The position numbers and the translations under genes were made by a program. Of a stretch of DNA of 64,000 nt, positions 40,974 to 51,300 are shown one piece after another. The notes under the pieces are model-generated. The model saw only the letters and a list, made by a program, of their open reading frames with translations. It did not search any database and was not told the origin of the DNA. How positions within the stretch are numbered: the stretch's first letter is position 1; every line of letters begins with the position of its first letter. The stretch is from Clostridia bacterium (GTDB lineage: Bacteria; Bacillota_A; Clostridia; Oscillospirales; CAG-272), in contig JAFTUD010000013.1 of assembly GCA_017466455.1 (NCBI GenBank), forward strand, positions 1-64,000, in the 5' to 3' direction.

Positions 40974-42923
40974 TTAGATTTTATATTGTTTTATATTCTT
41001 TATTTCAACTCTTGGGGCAATCCTTATCCACTCATCCTTACCGGGGGTTAGGCGATACATTCCTATTGATGAGAGGATATACCACGCGCTCATAGAGCCG
41101 TTGTCCTCATCGCCCGGGTAGGCATTTTCGGTATAGGTAAAATACTCATCGCATATTTTATCAACCCATTTTTTACACTTATCCGTCTTACCGAGATATG
41201 CGTAGATGTACGGGATATGGAACGAGGGCTGATTGGAAATTGCGCATTGACCGAGGTCGCAAAGTGCCATTTCGGTCATTTCGTGAATTTCCGAGCCGTA
41301 GGTATTTACACGGTAGTCGGGCTTTGCCGAAAACAGGTCATCAAGGTATTTTTCAAGTCCGTCCTTACCGCCAAAAAGCTCACAAAGTCCGTCTATATCG
41401 TGTTGAACAGCAAGAGTTGACTGCCACGCGCACGCCTCCGTGTATGCGCCACCCCATTTTATCGGGTCAAAGTCGTCCTCATACTCCCCGTTTGCTTTTC
41501 TTGCGCGAATAAATTTCGTTTCGGGGTCAAAGAGGCTTTTATATGATTTTGAGCGCGCGAGATATTTTTCATAAATGTCGCCCCTGCCGAGCGCCTTGGC
41601 TACAGAAGCGATACACCAGTCGCCGTAGGCAAAATCAAGGGTCAAATTGACGCTTTCACGACACATATCCGAGGGTACATAGCCGTATCTCAGGTAATGC
41701 TCTATTCCCTCACGGCCGTATTTTTTCGATTTTGCGGGCACATTTGCGTGGTGGAGCATACCCTCAAGCGCGTCGCTAAGCACATCCTCGGGTACAATTT
41801 TTTGCGCGCATGCCTCGGCAATTACGCCATCAATAAGCGTTGAGGGCATACAGCCGACCTCGCCGATTGAAAGCCATCTCGGAAGGTAGCCACCCTCCTT
41901 ATAGTCGCCAATGAAGCCACGAAGCATTTCGGCGTATTCGCGACGGGCAATAAGCGTATAAAGCGGATACAGGGTGCGGTATGTATCCCAAAATCCGCTA
42001 TCAGTATATCTTGGTCCGCTATGGACTCTGCCATCGTAGGGTGAGTAATGAAGGGGGGCGCCGTCGCCATCAAGCTCATACGCCTTATGTGGGAACAGAA
42101 AGGAACGGTACATACACGAATAGAAGGTGCGCATTGTATGCTCATCTGCCTCAATTTCTATTCTTGAAAGGTAGCTCTCCCATGCGTCCTCGCCCTCTTT
42201 TTTAAGCTCCTCAAGGGATTTTTCCCCTATTTCTCTTTCAAGAGCAAGGAGCGCCATTTCCTCGCTTATATACGAAAGAGCGACCCTTATCTCGGTCTTT
42301 TTTGTTCTTAGGGGGATATGGGCGCAGTTATTTCTGAATATGACATTTTCCTTATCAACCCCGTCCTTATCAAAGGCAAGGACAAAATACGCTTTAAAAT
42401 CAACCGCGTCGTCCTGAGAATGACCGTTTGAGGTGACAAAAAGGATATTTTTTTCGCTATCATAGCGGTAGGTATAGTCGCCAAGCACGGGTAGGCAGGA
42501 AAAATACGGGGTCAGCTCGCTCTCGTATTCAAGGCGGATAATTGCTCCGCGCTCGCTCGGCACAAGCTCAAAATTACACGACGGGCGAAGGAGCTTATAT
42601 TTCATATAATGTGGCTGATTTATGCTGTTTTCTATGCGGTAGCCACTCCACGCGTCCCTTGGTGTGTCGGAAATCACATCAATTTGGGGGGTAAAGAGGA
42701 TTGTGGCATAGTCGCCTATCCACGGGCTCGGCTGGTGGGTGAGCCTTATTCCCTCTATTACGGGAAGATCGGGAGAATAATACCACCTTGACTCCGCATC
42801 GGTTTGCGGACAAAAGGAAATCATTCCAAACGGTCTTTGCGTAAGAGGCAGGGTGTTTCCGTGTGAAAAGCGGATATTGTTTCTTGTTCCGCTTTTGACA
42901 TTTACATAGGGGATGTATTTCAT
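40974..42923 (-). CDS. GH92-type alpha-mannosidase
   Basis: 649 residues, slightly short for the family. The N-terminal beta-sandwich contains NTLPLTQRPFGMISFCPQTD and the trademark GIRLTHQPSPWIGDYA. The alpha/alpha barrel includes YTDSGFWDTYRTLYPLYTLI and GGYLPRWLSIGEVGCMPSTL, and near the end GDEDNGSMSAWYILSSIGMY, the Ca2+-dependent catalytic region. The family removes alpha-linked mannose with inversion from N-glycans and yeast mannan. Most members are exported, but this one has no signal peptide. It is first in an operon with GH29; promoter at 42966-42994, AAAGGAGAG before the ATG. Confidence 0.92.
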   Translation of the reverse strand: MKYIPYVNVKSGTRNNIRFSHGNTLPLTQRPFGMISFCPQTDAESRWYYSPDLPVIEGIRLTHQPSPWIGDYATILFTPQIDVISDTPRDAWSGYRIENSINQPHYMKYKLLRPSCNFELVPSERGAIIRLEYESELTPYFSCLPVLGDYTYRYDSEKNILFVTSNGHSQDDAVDFKAYFVLAFDKDGVDKENVIFRNNCAHIPLRTKKTEIRVALSYISEEMALLALEREIGEKSLEELKKEGEDAWESYLSRIEIEADEHTMRTFYSCMYRSFLFPHKAYELDGDGAPLHYSPYDGRVHSGPRYTDSGFWDTYRTLYPLYTLIARREYAEMLRGFIGDYKEGGYLPRWLSIGEVGCMPSTLIDGVIAEACAQKIVPEDVLSDALEGMLHHANVPAKSKKYGREGIEHYLRYGYVPSDMCRESVNLTLDFAYGDWCIASVAKALGRGDIYEKYLARSKSYKSLFDPETKFIRARKANGEYEDDFDPIKWGGAYTEACAWQSTLAVQHDIDGLCELFGGKDGLEKYLDDLFSAKPDYRVNTYGSEIHEMTEMALCDLGQCAISNQPSFHIPYIYAYLGKTDKCKKWVDKICDEYFTYTENAYPGDEDNGSMSAWYILSSIGMYRLTPGKDEWIRIAPRVEIKNIKQYKI

Positions 42924-42965
42924 TTACGCTCTCCTTTCCTTAGGCGCGCGCGTTTTCTTAGCTTA

Positions 42966-42994
42966 AGTATATCATCTTTATTTATAAAAGTAAA
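42966..42994 (-). promoter_or_regulatory. Promoter of the GH92-GH29 operon
   Basis: On the minus strand TTTACT, a 17-base spacer and TATACT, about 36 bases before the GH92 start. Confidence 0.65.
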
Positions 42995-43118
42995 TACAAA
43001 ACGGACAAAAAGAAGTATGTTTCTTTATTTTTCATTTTAAAAGCAAAAAAAGAACGGGAAATTACAAAAATCTCCCGTTTATCAGTGTTGCCGTATTTTA
43101 TTTTACGCCCTTTGGCTC

Positions 43119-43607
43119 TTACAGAACTGCGATTTTTTCAAGGATTTGATTCTTCTCCTCAAAGACATGAAGGAGCCTGCTATATTTCTTTTCATCAAGG
43201 GTGAGCGTTACATTATCAGACGATGCGTGATCAAAGATATAGCTAAGAAGCGCCTCATTTTCCTTTTTTGCGCCCTCAAACTCATCTCCCTGCGCCTCGG
43301 CAATGAGGGTTAGCAAATTCCAGTTTTCAAGCACTGCCTTGCAGGGGATAACACTGTCAAGCTCTATATCAAAGTTAAAGCTATGCGAGATTTTTTCGCC
43401 ATCTATCAAATTCAAGTGCTTTTCACGGCAAAGCGCGGTAAGCTTGTCAATAGATGAAAAGGCAACTGCATTATCCGAGGTGTGCAGAACGCTCGCACTA
43501 TGCTCTGAATCATAGTGAAGGGTATATAATCTCCTTTCGCCAAAGCATAGCTCGATTATCCACGCTATATTGTCCTTTATTTCGTGAAATAAGATGTTTT
43601 CTATCAT
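43119..43607 (-). CDS. Hypothetical protein
   Basis: 162 residues, no signal peptide or membrane span. The first half is beta-rich (WIIELCFGERRLYTLHYDSE, ASVLHTSDNAVAFSSIDKLT) with LTALCREKHLNLIDGEK; the second half is helical (CKAVLENWNLLTLIAEAQGD, KKYSRLLHVFEEKNQILEKI). It recalls small immunity-like or DUF-type cytoplasmic proteins, but I cannot name a family. It starts 22 bases after the stop of the protease lipoprotein gene and is probably co-transcribed with it; AATAGGAG precedes the ATG. Confidence 0.75.
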   Translation of the reverse strand: MIENILFHEIKDNIAWIIELCFGERRLYTLHYDSEHSASVLHTSDNAVAFSSIDKLTALCREKHLNLIDGEKISHSFNFDIELDSVIPCKAVLENWNLLTLIAEAQGDEFEGAKKENEALLSYIFDHASSDNVTLTLDEKKYSRLLHVFEEKNQILEKIAVL

Positions 43608-43629
43608 TATTTTCTCCTATTTTGAGCCC

Positions 43630-44718
43630 TTATGACTCGGTATGTGTCTGTGATTCGGTGCTTTGCTCACCGTCTGCTTCGGTATCGTCCTCGGGGATCG
43701 GATAGTCAAAGCCGACCCTTTCAAAGAACTCGTAAACCTTTTCAACGGGTATTGCATATGAAGCAAGATTTTCTCCCGTGTCACTGATTGCGCCCGCATA
43801 ATTTATGCCGATTACTCTTAGCTTCGCATCAAGCAGTGCGCCTCCGCTTGAGCCGTTATTGATATACGCGTCGTGATTTAAAACCTCAAATTTTACATTT
43901 GATTCACTCGCCTTTGTGTCGCTTAGCGTAACTCTGCCGTATGCGACTACATTACCGAGGGTAATTGCGTTTGACTGTCCCTCGGGCTGACCCAAGGAAA
44001 CGACAAGGTCGCCCTTTTCGCTGTTTACCGCCTCAAGCTCAAGCACGGTATAGCTCTCCGTGCTCTTGAACTTCATAATTGAAAGGTCGTATTCACTAAG
44101 ATTAGCGATACATTCCGCGGTATATTCTACGCCTTGATAGTCAACGATATAGAAGTTTGTGTACGAGGTCTTTTTCTCCATTTCCTCGTTATAGACGACA
44201 TGGTTGTTTGATACGACATAGTATTCTGTGCCCGTTTGGGTTTCAACGCTTTTGATTATTACACCGCTTCCCCTTGATACGCCAACGACCTGTGATGCAA
44301 AGCCGAAGCCCTTATTTACATACTCGGTGCGCACGGAAACATTCGCCTTTATCGTTTCGGTGCTTATGATGTTTATAAGGTCGGGGTAGTCGATTTCACC
44401 GCATTTTGCGCACACTCCCTTCACAAAATCGTGACTGAGCGTTGACTGAACGAAGGAGTCGATATACTCATATCCGCACTCGCAAATGTGCCTTGTATAG
44501 CCGTCGGTTGTGCATACGGGGAGCACCGTTTCGCTCTCAAACTCATGCACATGCGCGCTTTCGCTCTGTTGAACCTGCTCACTCTGTGAAAAAGAGGAGC
44601 TTTCTTGCGTGGAGTCCTGTGACTGCGATTCGCTCTGAGTGCCAAACGGTAGCTGACACGATGCAAGCGACATAACAAGTATTATACATAATATAATTAT
44701 GCACAGTCTTTTCATCAT
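43630..44718 (-). CDS. Trypsin-like (S1C/HtrA-type) serine protease lipoprotein
   Basis: 362 residues. The lipoprotein signal ends at Cys21 (SLASC), followed by a Ser/Gln/Glu stalk (22-54). A small cysteine module follows (Cys69, then HICECG at 79-81, then CAKCG at 103-106), which could bind zinc. The trypsin-like domain covers about 125-340 with the triad visible as SNNHVV (His173), SEYDLSIMKF (Asp211) and NNGSSGGALL (Ser291). No PDZ domain follows, so it is a degenerate or minimal HtrA, ending in another Ser/Glu/Gln tail. It should act outside the membrane on envelope proteins. Confidence 0.88.
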   Translation of the reverse strand: MMKRLCIIILCIILVMSLASCQLPFGTQSESQSQDSTQESSSFSQSEQVQQSESAHVHEFESETVLPVCTTDGYTRHICECGYEYIDSFVQSTLSHDFVKGVCAKCGEIDYPDLINIISTETIKANVSVRTEYVNKGFGFASQVVGVSRGSGVIIKSVETQTGTEYYVVSNNHVVYNEEMEKKTSYTNFYIVDYQGVEYTAECIANLSEYDLSIMKFKSTESYTVLELEAVNSEKGDLVVSLGQPEGQSNAITLGNVVAYGRVTLSDTKASESNVKFEVLNHDAYINNGSSGGALLDAKLRVIGINYAGAISDTGENLASYAIPVEKVYEFFERVGFDYPIPEDDTEADGEQSTESQTHTES

Positions 44719-44796
44719 GTTATTCCTCCCTTTCGTTTTTTAGTGTCAAAACGGCAAAATGTGCCGATATGTGTGTGATTTTAAAGGCTTTTATTA

Positions 44797-46194
44797 TCAT
44801 CCTACAAACGGAGAAACAACTCCGTAAGCAAGCAGTATGCCAACGATTACAGGAAGGGCGAAGCGCATATAGCCCTTCATCCACGGTCTGATTTTTATGC
44901 CCTTGCCCGTGTTTGCCTCCTCAATGAAATTATCAAAGCCCCAGCCGAACCTGTTGGTACAGAACAGCACGAACACAAGTGAGCCGAGTGGAAGCAAGAG
45001 ATTGCTTACGATAAAGTCCTCAATGCTAAGAATGTCCATTCCCGCTATATTAAAGCCCGACCATACATTAAAGCCAAGCACGCAAGGAACGGAAAGAATA
45101 AACATACCTATTCCGCAAACGATACAGGTCCTTGTCTTTGACCAAGAGGTAAGCTCCTGAATACAGGACATAATGTTTTGGAACACTGCAAGAATTGTTG
45201 AGAATGCGGCGAAGGACATAAAGAGGAAGAAAAGCGTTCCCCAAGCTCTGCCTGCCGGCATATTTATAAATACATTCGGAAGTGTTTTGAAAATGAGTCC
45301 CGGTCCTGCGGTTTGCGCAAGGATTTGCTCCGTTGAGGTAACGCCGTCGCCCATATAGGTAAAGAATGCGGGGAAAATGATAAGTCCCGAGCTTATCGCA
45401 ACGAAGGTGTCAAGGCATGCGATATTAACGCTCTCTCCCATCAGCGCCCTATCCTTACCGATAAAGCTACCGAAGATAGCCATTGAGCCTATACCGAGGC
45501 TAAGGGTGAAAAACGCCTGATTCATCGCCGCAACGATTACATTGAAAATTCCAACCCTCTTTACGCTTTCAATGCTTGGAAGAAGGTAGAATTTAAGACC
45601 CTCGCCCGCCTTTTCAAGCGTAAAGCTATGAATTGCAAGGACAACGATGAGGGCAAGGAGTGCCACCATCATTACCTTTGTTACCTTTTCAAGTCCCTTT
45701 TGCATATTGAACGAGCAAACAAGGAAGCCAAGGGCGCATACGATTGCCACGAACAAAATAAGCATCGCGGGATTTGAGAGCATTCCGTCATATACCGCGT
45801 TTACCTCGCCTGCGCTTGTCATTCCGTCAAACCTGCCCGTTAGCATATAGACAAAATACTGAAGCATCCAGCCCGTAACCGATGTATAGAACATCATAAG
45901 AATGATATTTCCTACCAAGGAAGCATATCCGTGGGCGCGCCACTTTTTGTCCTCGGGCTTGATTTTATGATACATCTTAACAGGGCTTGCCTGCGATGCT
46001 CTGCCGACGGAGAACTCCATTGTCATAATCGGAATACCCATTATCGCCAAAAATACGAGGTAGATAAGAACAAATATTCCACCGCCGTTTTGGGCGCACA
46101 CAGTTGGGAACTTCCATACATTTCCTATACCGATAGCACAGCCTGCGCTGATCAGGATAAAGCCAAGACGGCTACCGAGCTTTTCTCTTTCCAT
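44797..46194 (-). CDS. Sodium-dependent symporter, NSS/SNF family
   Basis: 465 residues with about 12 membrane helices. Family marks: helix 1 with ISAGCAIGIGNVWKFPTVCA (the unwound Na+/substrate site), YLVFLAIMGIPIMTMEFSVG in helix 2 and TLSLGIGSMAIFGSF in helix 6. Bacterial relatives such as LeuT and MhsT carry neutral amino acids, often tryptophan or alanine. The substrate here is not readable. It starts 25 bases after the GNAT gene, so both come from the promoter at 46922-46950; CTAAGGAG precedes the ATG. Confidence 0.93.
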   Translation of the reverse strand: MEREKLGSRLGFILISAGCAIGIGNVWKFPTVCAQNGGGIFVLIYLVFLAIMGIPIMTMEFSVGRASQASPVKMYHKIKPEDKKWRAHGYASLVGNIILMMFYTSVTGWMLQYFVYMLTGRFDGMTSAGEVNAVYDGMLSNPAMLILFVAIVCALGFLVCSFNMQKGLEKVTKVMMVALLALIVVLAIHSFTLEKAGEGLKFYLLPSIESVKRVGIFNVIVAAMNQAFFTLSLGIGSMAIFGSFIGKDRALMGESVNIACLDTFVAISSGLIIFPAFFTYMGDGVTSTEQILAQTAGPGLIFKTLPNVFINMPAGRAWGTLFFLFMSFAAFSTILAVFQNIMSCIQELTSWSKTRTCIVCGIGMFILSVPCVLGFNVWSGFNIAGMDILSIEDFIVSNLLLPLGSLVFVLFCTNRFGWGFDNFIEEANTGKGIKIRPWMKGYMRFALPVIVGILLAYGVVSPFVG

Positions 46195-46219
46195 TGTAAC
46201 TCCTTAGTTTTTGCTAAAA

Positions 46220-46819
46220 TCAGATCATATCGCGGTTTGCGCGTCTTATCATCTTGAAGTATTTAAGACCTGTAAATCCGCTGTATTCCACAAGCCTTTC
46301 AAAGCCGTGTGCCTCATAAACCGCGAGGGCAACCTGGTTATCGCTAAGGCAATCAAGGTAAACATCCTTTGAGGTGTCAATCTCGCTTAAAACCGCCTCA
46401 AGAAGCGCACCGCCGATGCCCTGTCCTCTGAATGAGGGGTCAATGCAAATATTGGGGATATAGTATCCCTCGGGCTCCTGCTCCATTGGGAGAAAATACT
46501 CCTTATAAACTCGCTCAAAGCCCTCATCAATCATCGCGCCTGCCTCCTCATAGGCTTCTATGTACGCGGAAAGGCTTATGGAAATAGGCGCTTCGTTTAC
46601 CACCATAATTCCGATGATTTGTCCCTCGTAAAGAGCAACATAGATGTTGTTCAAATTATAAATTGTGTCGCCCTGCATCATTTTTGGCAAAATAGCCTTT
46701 GCAAGCGCCTTGCTTTCATTAAAGAAATACGGGAAAACATAGTTGTCAGTTTCGTAAATAAGATTTGCAGCTGTGCTAAGGTCGTCAGATGCGCTTAGCT
46801 TTCTTACTGTTGTAATCAT
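46220..46819 (-). CDS. GNAT-family N-acetyltransferase
   Basis: 199 residues. The acetyl-CoA-binding motif A is ICIDPSFRGQGIGGALLEAV near residue 130, preceded by motif D/C strands (NNIYVALYEGQIIGIMVVNE) and followed by the B motif DNQVALAVYEAHGFERL. The N-terminal extension (1-55) is typical of acetyltransferases with a large substrate cap. The acceptor is unknown. It is first in a two-gene transcript with the NSS symporter, which might suggest an amino acid or amine as the common substrate; this is inference. Confidence 0.9.
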   Translation of the reverse strand: MITTVRKLSASDDLSTAANLIYETDNYVFPYFFNESKALAKAILPKMMQGDTIYNLNNIYVALYEGQIIGIMVVNEAPISISLSAYIEAYEEAGAMIDEGFERVYKEYFLPMEQEPEGYYIPNICIDPSFRGQGIGGALLEAVLSEIDTSKDVYLDCLSDNQVALAVYEAHGFERLVEYSGFTGLKYFKMIRRANRDMI

Positions 46820-46907
46820 AAAGCTTCCTTCTCAATTTCATTCTGATTTTGTTTGAATTGCTTTATCGCCGTTTCGCCTGAGCAAGCGGACAAAATAAGG
46901 CATTTTG

Positions 46908-46950
46908 ACATAATTATGTATATTATAACACACGCGAACGGTTTTGTCAA
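46908..46950 (-). promoter_or_regulatory. Promoter and palindrome of the GNAT-NSS operon
   Basis: On the minus strand TTGACA (46945-46950), a 17-base spacer and TATAAT (46922-46927), one of the best promoters here. A perfect 12-base palindrome, ACATAATTATGT (46908-46919), covers the expected transcription start and could be a repressor site. Confidence 0.75.
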
Positions 46951-47242
46951 GTGTTCTTCGCTTTTGCCGTGATTTTGAAATGTATGTTCATATGTAAATA
47001 TGTTTATATATTGCATATAACGAGGGTTTTTCGCTCAAAATATGTGAAAGTTTTGTGAAAATCAACACTTTTATATATTTTTATGGTAAAATAGGTTTGA
47101 TGAGCTATTAAATATCGGCTTGACGGATTAGATTAAGAGGCGGTTCGGAATAAATTAACGCAGACAGCCGTATTTTCGGATTTATCCGACTCACTCAGCC
47201 ATTACTTGAATTTGCCGTAGCACAGGCTACGAAGGAGATAAA
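46951..47242 (+). promoter_or_regulatory. Leader region of the SGNH/LRR operon
   Basis: About 290 bases without a gene. A TAAAAT (47087-47092) could be a -10 but lacks a good -35. Just before the start codon, CGTAGC/GCTACG with loop ACAG (47216-47231) abuts the AAGGAG site and could limit translation. Nothing else was recognised. Confidence 0.3.
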
Positions 47243-48337
47243 ATGTTTAAGGAATTTGTTTCAAATACTGCGCTTGCGCTTGGCAAGAGCTATCTTATAG
47301 AGAAAACGAACGGAGTATTGCGCCAAAGGACATATATAAAGCCGACCCTTTACGGTCGCTTTGAGTGGAAATTCTATTTTCAAAACTCGGTAAACTCCAC
47401 CTTTGCGCAGGGTGAGATATCGCACGCAGGCACATCGGGCGGAAATTGGGTGATACATAAGGCGTCTATTAGCGTTTCCCCCTCGCTTGACCCAAGCGAT
47501 GCTGTTACAAATGTTACCGCGGTGACCTTTGACTCCCAAGAGTCAAGGCGTGTTTTACCCGATGAGGAATTTTGGAGTGACACGGTTGATTTTGAGATAA
47601 ACGACGGCTATATCGTTTGGGAATGGGAGATAGAGGGTGAGAATATCCCGTCAATGCCGGAGGACATTTTCTCCGCCTACACATGGGACGGCGAAAAATG
47701 GGCGTGGGAATGGAACAGGACTCAGCCCTGCATGGTTGCAATTAAGCGCGATTACAAAAAGCGACTTGCCTTTCTTGGCGACTCCATAACCGCCGGATGC
47801 GGAACGAAAAAGGACGGATATGAAATGTGGGTGGCTCGCATTGCCGATGATGTCAAGAACGAGTATGCCGTTTGGAACCTTGGCCTTGGCTTCGGTCGCG
47901 GCAGCGACTGCGCAACTGACGGAAGCTGGCTTTCCAAGGGCAAGAGATACGACACGGTTGTGGTGACCTATGGCGTAAATGATTTGCTTTCGGGCGAATA
48001 CGGAAAGGGTCGCGGCTCAAGCGCGGGCGAAATTGTGAGCTGGGTTGAGAGCATTGCACTTAAGCTACAAGAGGCGGGGGCTGATGTAATTATTGCCACA
48101 ATTCCGCCGTTTGAATACGATGAGCGACAAAGATGGGAGTGGAGATGCGCAAATCTCGGTCTTAAGCTCCTTGCGAAGCGCCTTGGCTGTCCTGTTTTTG
48201 ATATTGCATCATCACTTGAAAGTGAGCCGTTTAAGGGTGACTTTCCTCACGGCTCACACCCCGACGGTGAGGGCTGTCGCTTAGCATTTGAAAAATTTAA
48301 GGAAACATTTTTTATTAACGGAGAGTGGCGACTATGA
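47243..48337 (+). CDS. SGNH/GDSL-family hydrolase
   Basis: 364 residues. The first 170 form a beta-rich domain with many aromatics (RFEWKFYFQNSVNST, WEWEIEGENIP). The SGNH hydrolase follows with block I FLGDSITAGCG (Ser181), block III YGVNDLL and block V GSHPDGEG supplying the Asp/His. Members are acyl- or acetyl-esterases acting on carbohydrates or peptidoglycan. No signal peptide is present. It overlaps the start of the large LRR lipoprotein gene by four bases (ATGA), so the two are coupled. Sugar deacetylation is a plausible role given the glycosidases nearby, but the LRR link is not explained. Confidence 0.88.
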   Translation: MFKEFVSNTALALGKSYLIEKTNGVLRQRTYIKPTLYGRFEWKFYFQNSVNSTFAQGEISHAGTSGGNWVIHKASISVSPSLDPSDAVTNVTAVTFDSQESRRVLPDEEFWSDTVDFEINDGYIVWEWEIEGENIPSMPEDIFSAYTWDGEKWAWEWNRTQPCMVAIKRDYKKRLAFLGDSITAGCGTKKDGYEMWVARIADDVKNEYAVWNLGLGFGRGSDCATDGSWLSKGKRYDTVVVTYGVNDLLSGEYGKGRGSSAGEIVSWVESIALKLQEAGADVIIATIPPFEYDERQRWEWRCANLGLKLLAKRLGCPVFDIASSLESEPFKGDFPHGSHPDGEGCRLAFEKFKETFFINGEWRL

Positions 48338-51300
48338 AAAGATTTTTGGCTTTTATTTTGATAATTTTGTCGCTTTGCTTATTCCTTTTCTCGTGCGATG
48401 ATGACGAGTCAAGCGAATCATCAAGCGGGGGTGAGGTAATTGCCGACCCGCTTGGGCTTACATATCACGAGCTTAGCGACGGGGCTTATGCGGTGAGCAT
48501 TGGCACGCAGGTGAATGCGACAAAAATAGTAATTCCGTCAACCTACAACGGCAAGAGCGTTTCAAGAATTTACGCCTCGGGCTTCAAGGACGCAAAATCG
48601 CTTAAAAGCGTTGTTATTCCGAGCAGTGTGCGTGTGATTGATGAGAGTGCGTTTTACGGCTGTACCTCGCTTGAGAGTGTTACAATTCTTACCGACGAGA
48701 TTGATATGCGCCTTACGACCATTGGGGAAAGCGCATTTTACGGCTGTGAGTCGCTTAAGGAGATAAACATTCCCGTCAGTCTAACGAGCCTTGGCACTGA
48801 TGCCCTTGAGGGGTGCTCGGCTCTGAAATTTAACGAGCATAAGGGGGGCTATTACATTGGCGACAGCTCAAATCCTTATCTTATTTTCATAAGGCTTGCC
48901 GACCCAAGCACATTTGATATTTCCTTGCACGATGGCACAAAATTTATACATTCCCGTGCATTTGCGGGCAACGAATATTTAGAGAGCGTGGACCTTCCCG
49001 GCGGAATTAAATCGTTTGGCAAAAGCGCCTTTGATGGTTGTGTGCGCCTTTCAAGAGTTAATTATCTTGGAAATATTGAGAACTGGTGCTCAGCGACCTT
49101 TGCAAATGAGTCTGCCAACCCCTTAAGCAAGGGCTTAGACCTAACCGTAGACGGGGCGCTTGCTACGAGCATTGTCATTCCTAACAACATCACAAAAATA
49201 AATGATTTTGCATTTATCGGCTGTACCTCTATAAGGTCCGTGACCCTTCCCGACGGTCTTACCGAGGTTGGAAAAAGCGCATTTGAGCGTTGCTACGGAA
49301 TTGAGAGCGTGTCGCTTGCGGACAACTTAAGGGTCGTGGGTGAGGACGCATTTTTGAGCTGTCCTTCAATAAATACGGTTGACTATGTGGGCGAAATTGA
49401 TACATGGCTTGACATTTCCTTCGCAAATATAAAATCAAATCCCCTTAATGCAGGGGCGAAGCTTTGCCTAAGCGGTGAGCCTCTTTTGGAGCTTGTAATT
49501 CCAAGCACAATTAGCGAGGTAAGGGATTTTGCATTTATAAACTGCTCCTCTATTGAAAAGGTCGTAATTCCTGTTGCGGTGACAAAAATCTCATCAAGCG
49601 CATTTTTGGGCGTTAAGATAAAGGATCTGACCTGCGCGCCAGGCGTTATAGAGCTACTTCCCACCGATGATGTTACACATCTAACAATTATCGGCGAGGG
49701 TGAGGGCGAGGTCTTACCAACCATCTCGCTTGAAAAGCTAACGCATTTAACTATTTTGGGCGGAGTAAGCACAATTCCAAGGAGAAGCCTTTCAAAAAAC
49801 GAGCTTCTTAAGGAAGTAATTCTTGGAGATTGCGTAACCAAGATAGAAGAGAGCGCATTTAGAGACTGTGAATCGCTTGAGAGCATAACGCTTTCAAGCA
49901 ACATTAAGGACATTCCTGCATCTGCCTTTTACTCCTGCGAATCACTTAAAAGCGTGAAAGCACCAAGCAGTATCGCTTCAATAGGAGATTATGCGTTTTA
50001 TGGCTGTGTCGCTCTTGAAAATGTGACCCTTCCTGCCTCGCTCACCTCTATCGGAAGCTATGCCTTTTATAACTGCACTTTTCTTGAAGCTATAAGCATA
50101 CCAAATAGCGTAACAAGCATAGGTGATGGCGCATTTAGTGGCTGTGTTTCACTTAAAAGCGCAACACTTTCGGATAATATAACAGCAATTTCAAAAATGG
50201 CCTTTTATAATTGCAGAAGCCTTTCAGGCATAACGCTCCCAAGCAAGGCTACGGTAATCGGTGAAGCTTCATTTTACGGCTGTATATCGCTTGAAGTCAT
50301 AGAGCTACCCAGCAATCTCTCCACAATAGAAAAGGGAGCGTTTACCCATTGCTTAATTCTTGAGGATATAGCTCTTCCAAGCGGGCTCAAGACAATCGGC
50401 GAGAGTGCATTTTCGCTTTGCTTCGCTATAAAAAGCATAGCTCTTCCAAATAGCGTAGAGAGTGTGGGAATCGGTGCTTTTAATGGTTGCTCAGCTCTTG
50501 ATAGCATCACCTTGTCAAGCAAAATAACAAGGATTGAGGCGAGCGTATTTGAGGGCTGTACCTCGCTTAAGAGCATAGAACTACCAAGCAAGACTTGCTC
50601 CATTGAGAGTAATGCGTTCAAGAACTGCACATCGCTTGCAAATGTACTTATTCCAAGCACAGTTTCCTATATTGATGGCTATGCGTTTGACGGGTGTAGC
50701 TCACTTATATGCAACGAATATGACAACGCAAAATATATAGGAACGAGCGAAAACGATTATTTTATGCTCATATCGGCAAAAAATAAGGACATTTCCTCTT
50801 GCGAAATAAACGAAAATGTCAAGGTCATTGCCTCTGACGCTTTTAATGGCTGTAGGAAGCTTGAGAGCATAGAAATCCCAAGTGGCGTATCTGTAATTAA
50901 CCCTTACACCCTTCACGCCTGCACATCGCTTAAGAGCGTGTCACTACCAAGCGGTCTAACCACTATTTGTGATTACGCTATTGCTTACTGTCCTGCGCTT
51001 GAAAGCATTGAAATTCCAAATGGCGTGACCGATATTCAATCCTATGCCTTTACTGGCAATACTGCGCTCAAAAGCATTAGTATTCCCAGCAGTATAGAAG
51101 CAATAGGAGGAAATGTATTTTTAAATTGCATCGCTCTTAAGTATAACGAGTACGAGAACGGATGTTATCTTGGAAATGCACAGGAGCCTTATGTTTGTCT
51201 TGCCGGTGTGACGGATGCGAGCATTACATCATTCAAAACACACGATAGCACAAGGATTATTTCTTCCTCTCCGTTTGCTTCCTGCAAGGCTCTTGTTAGC

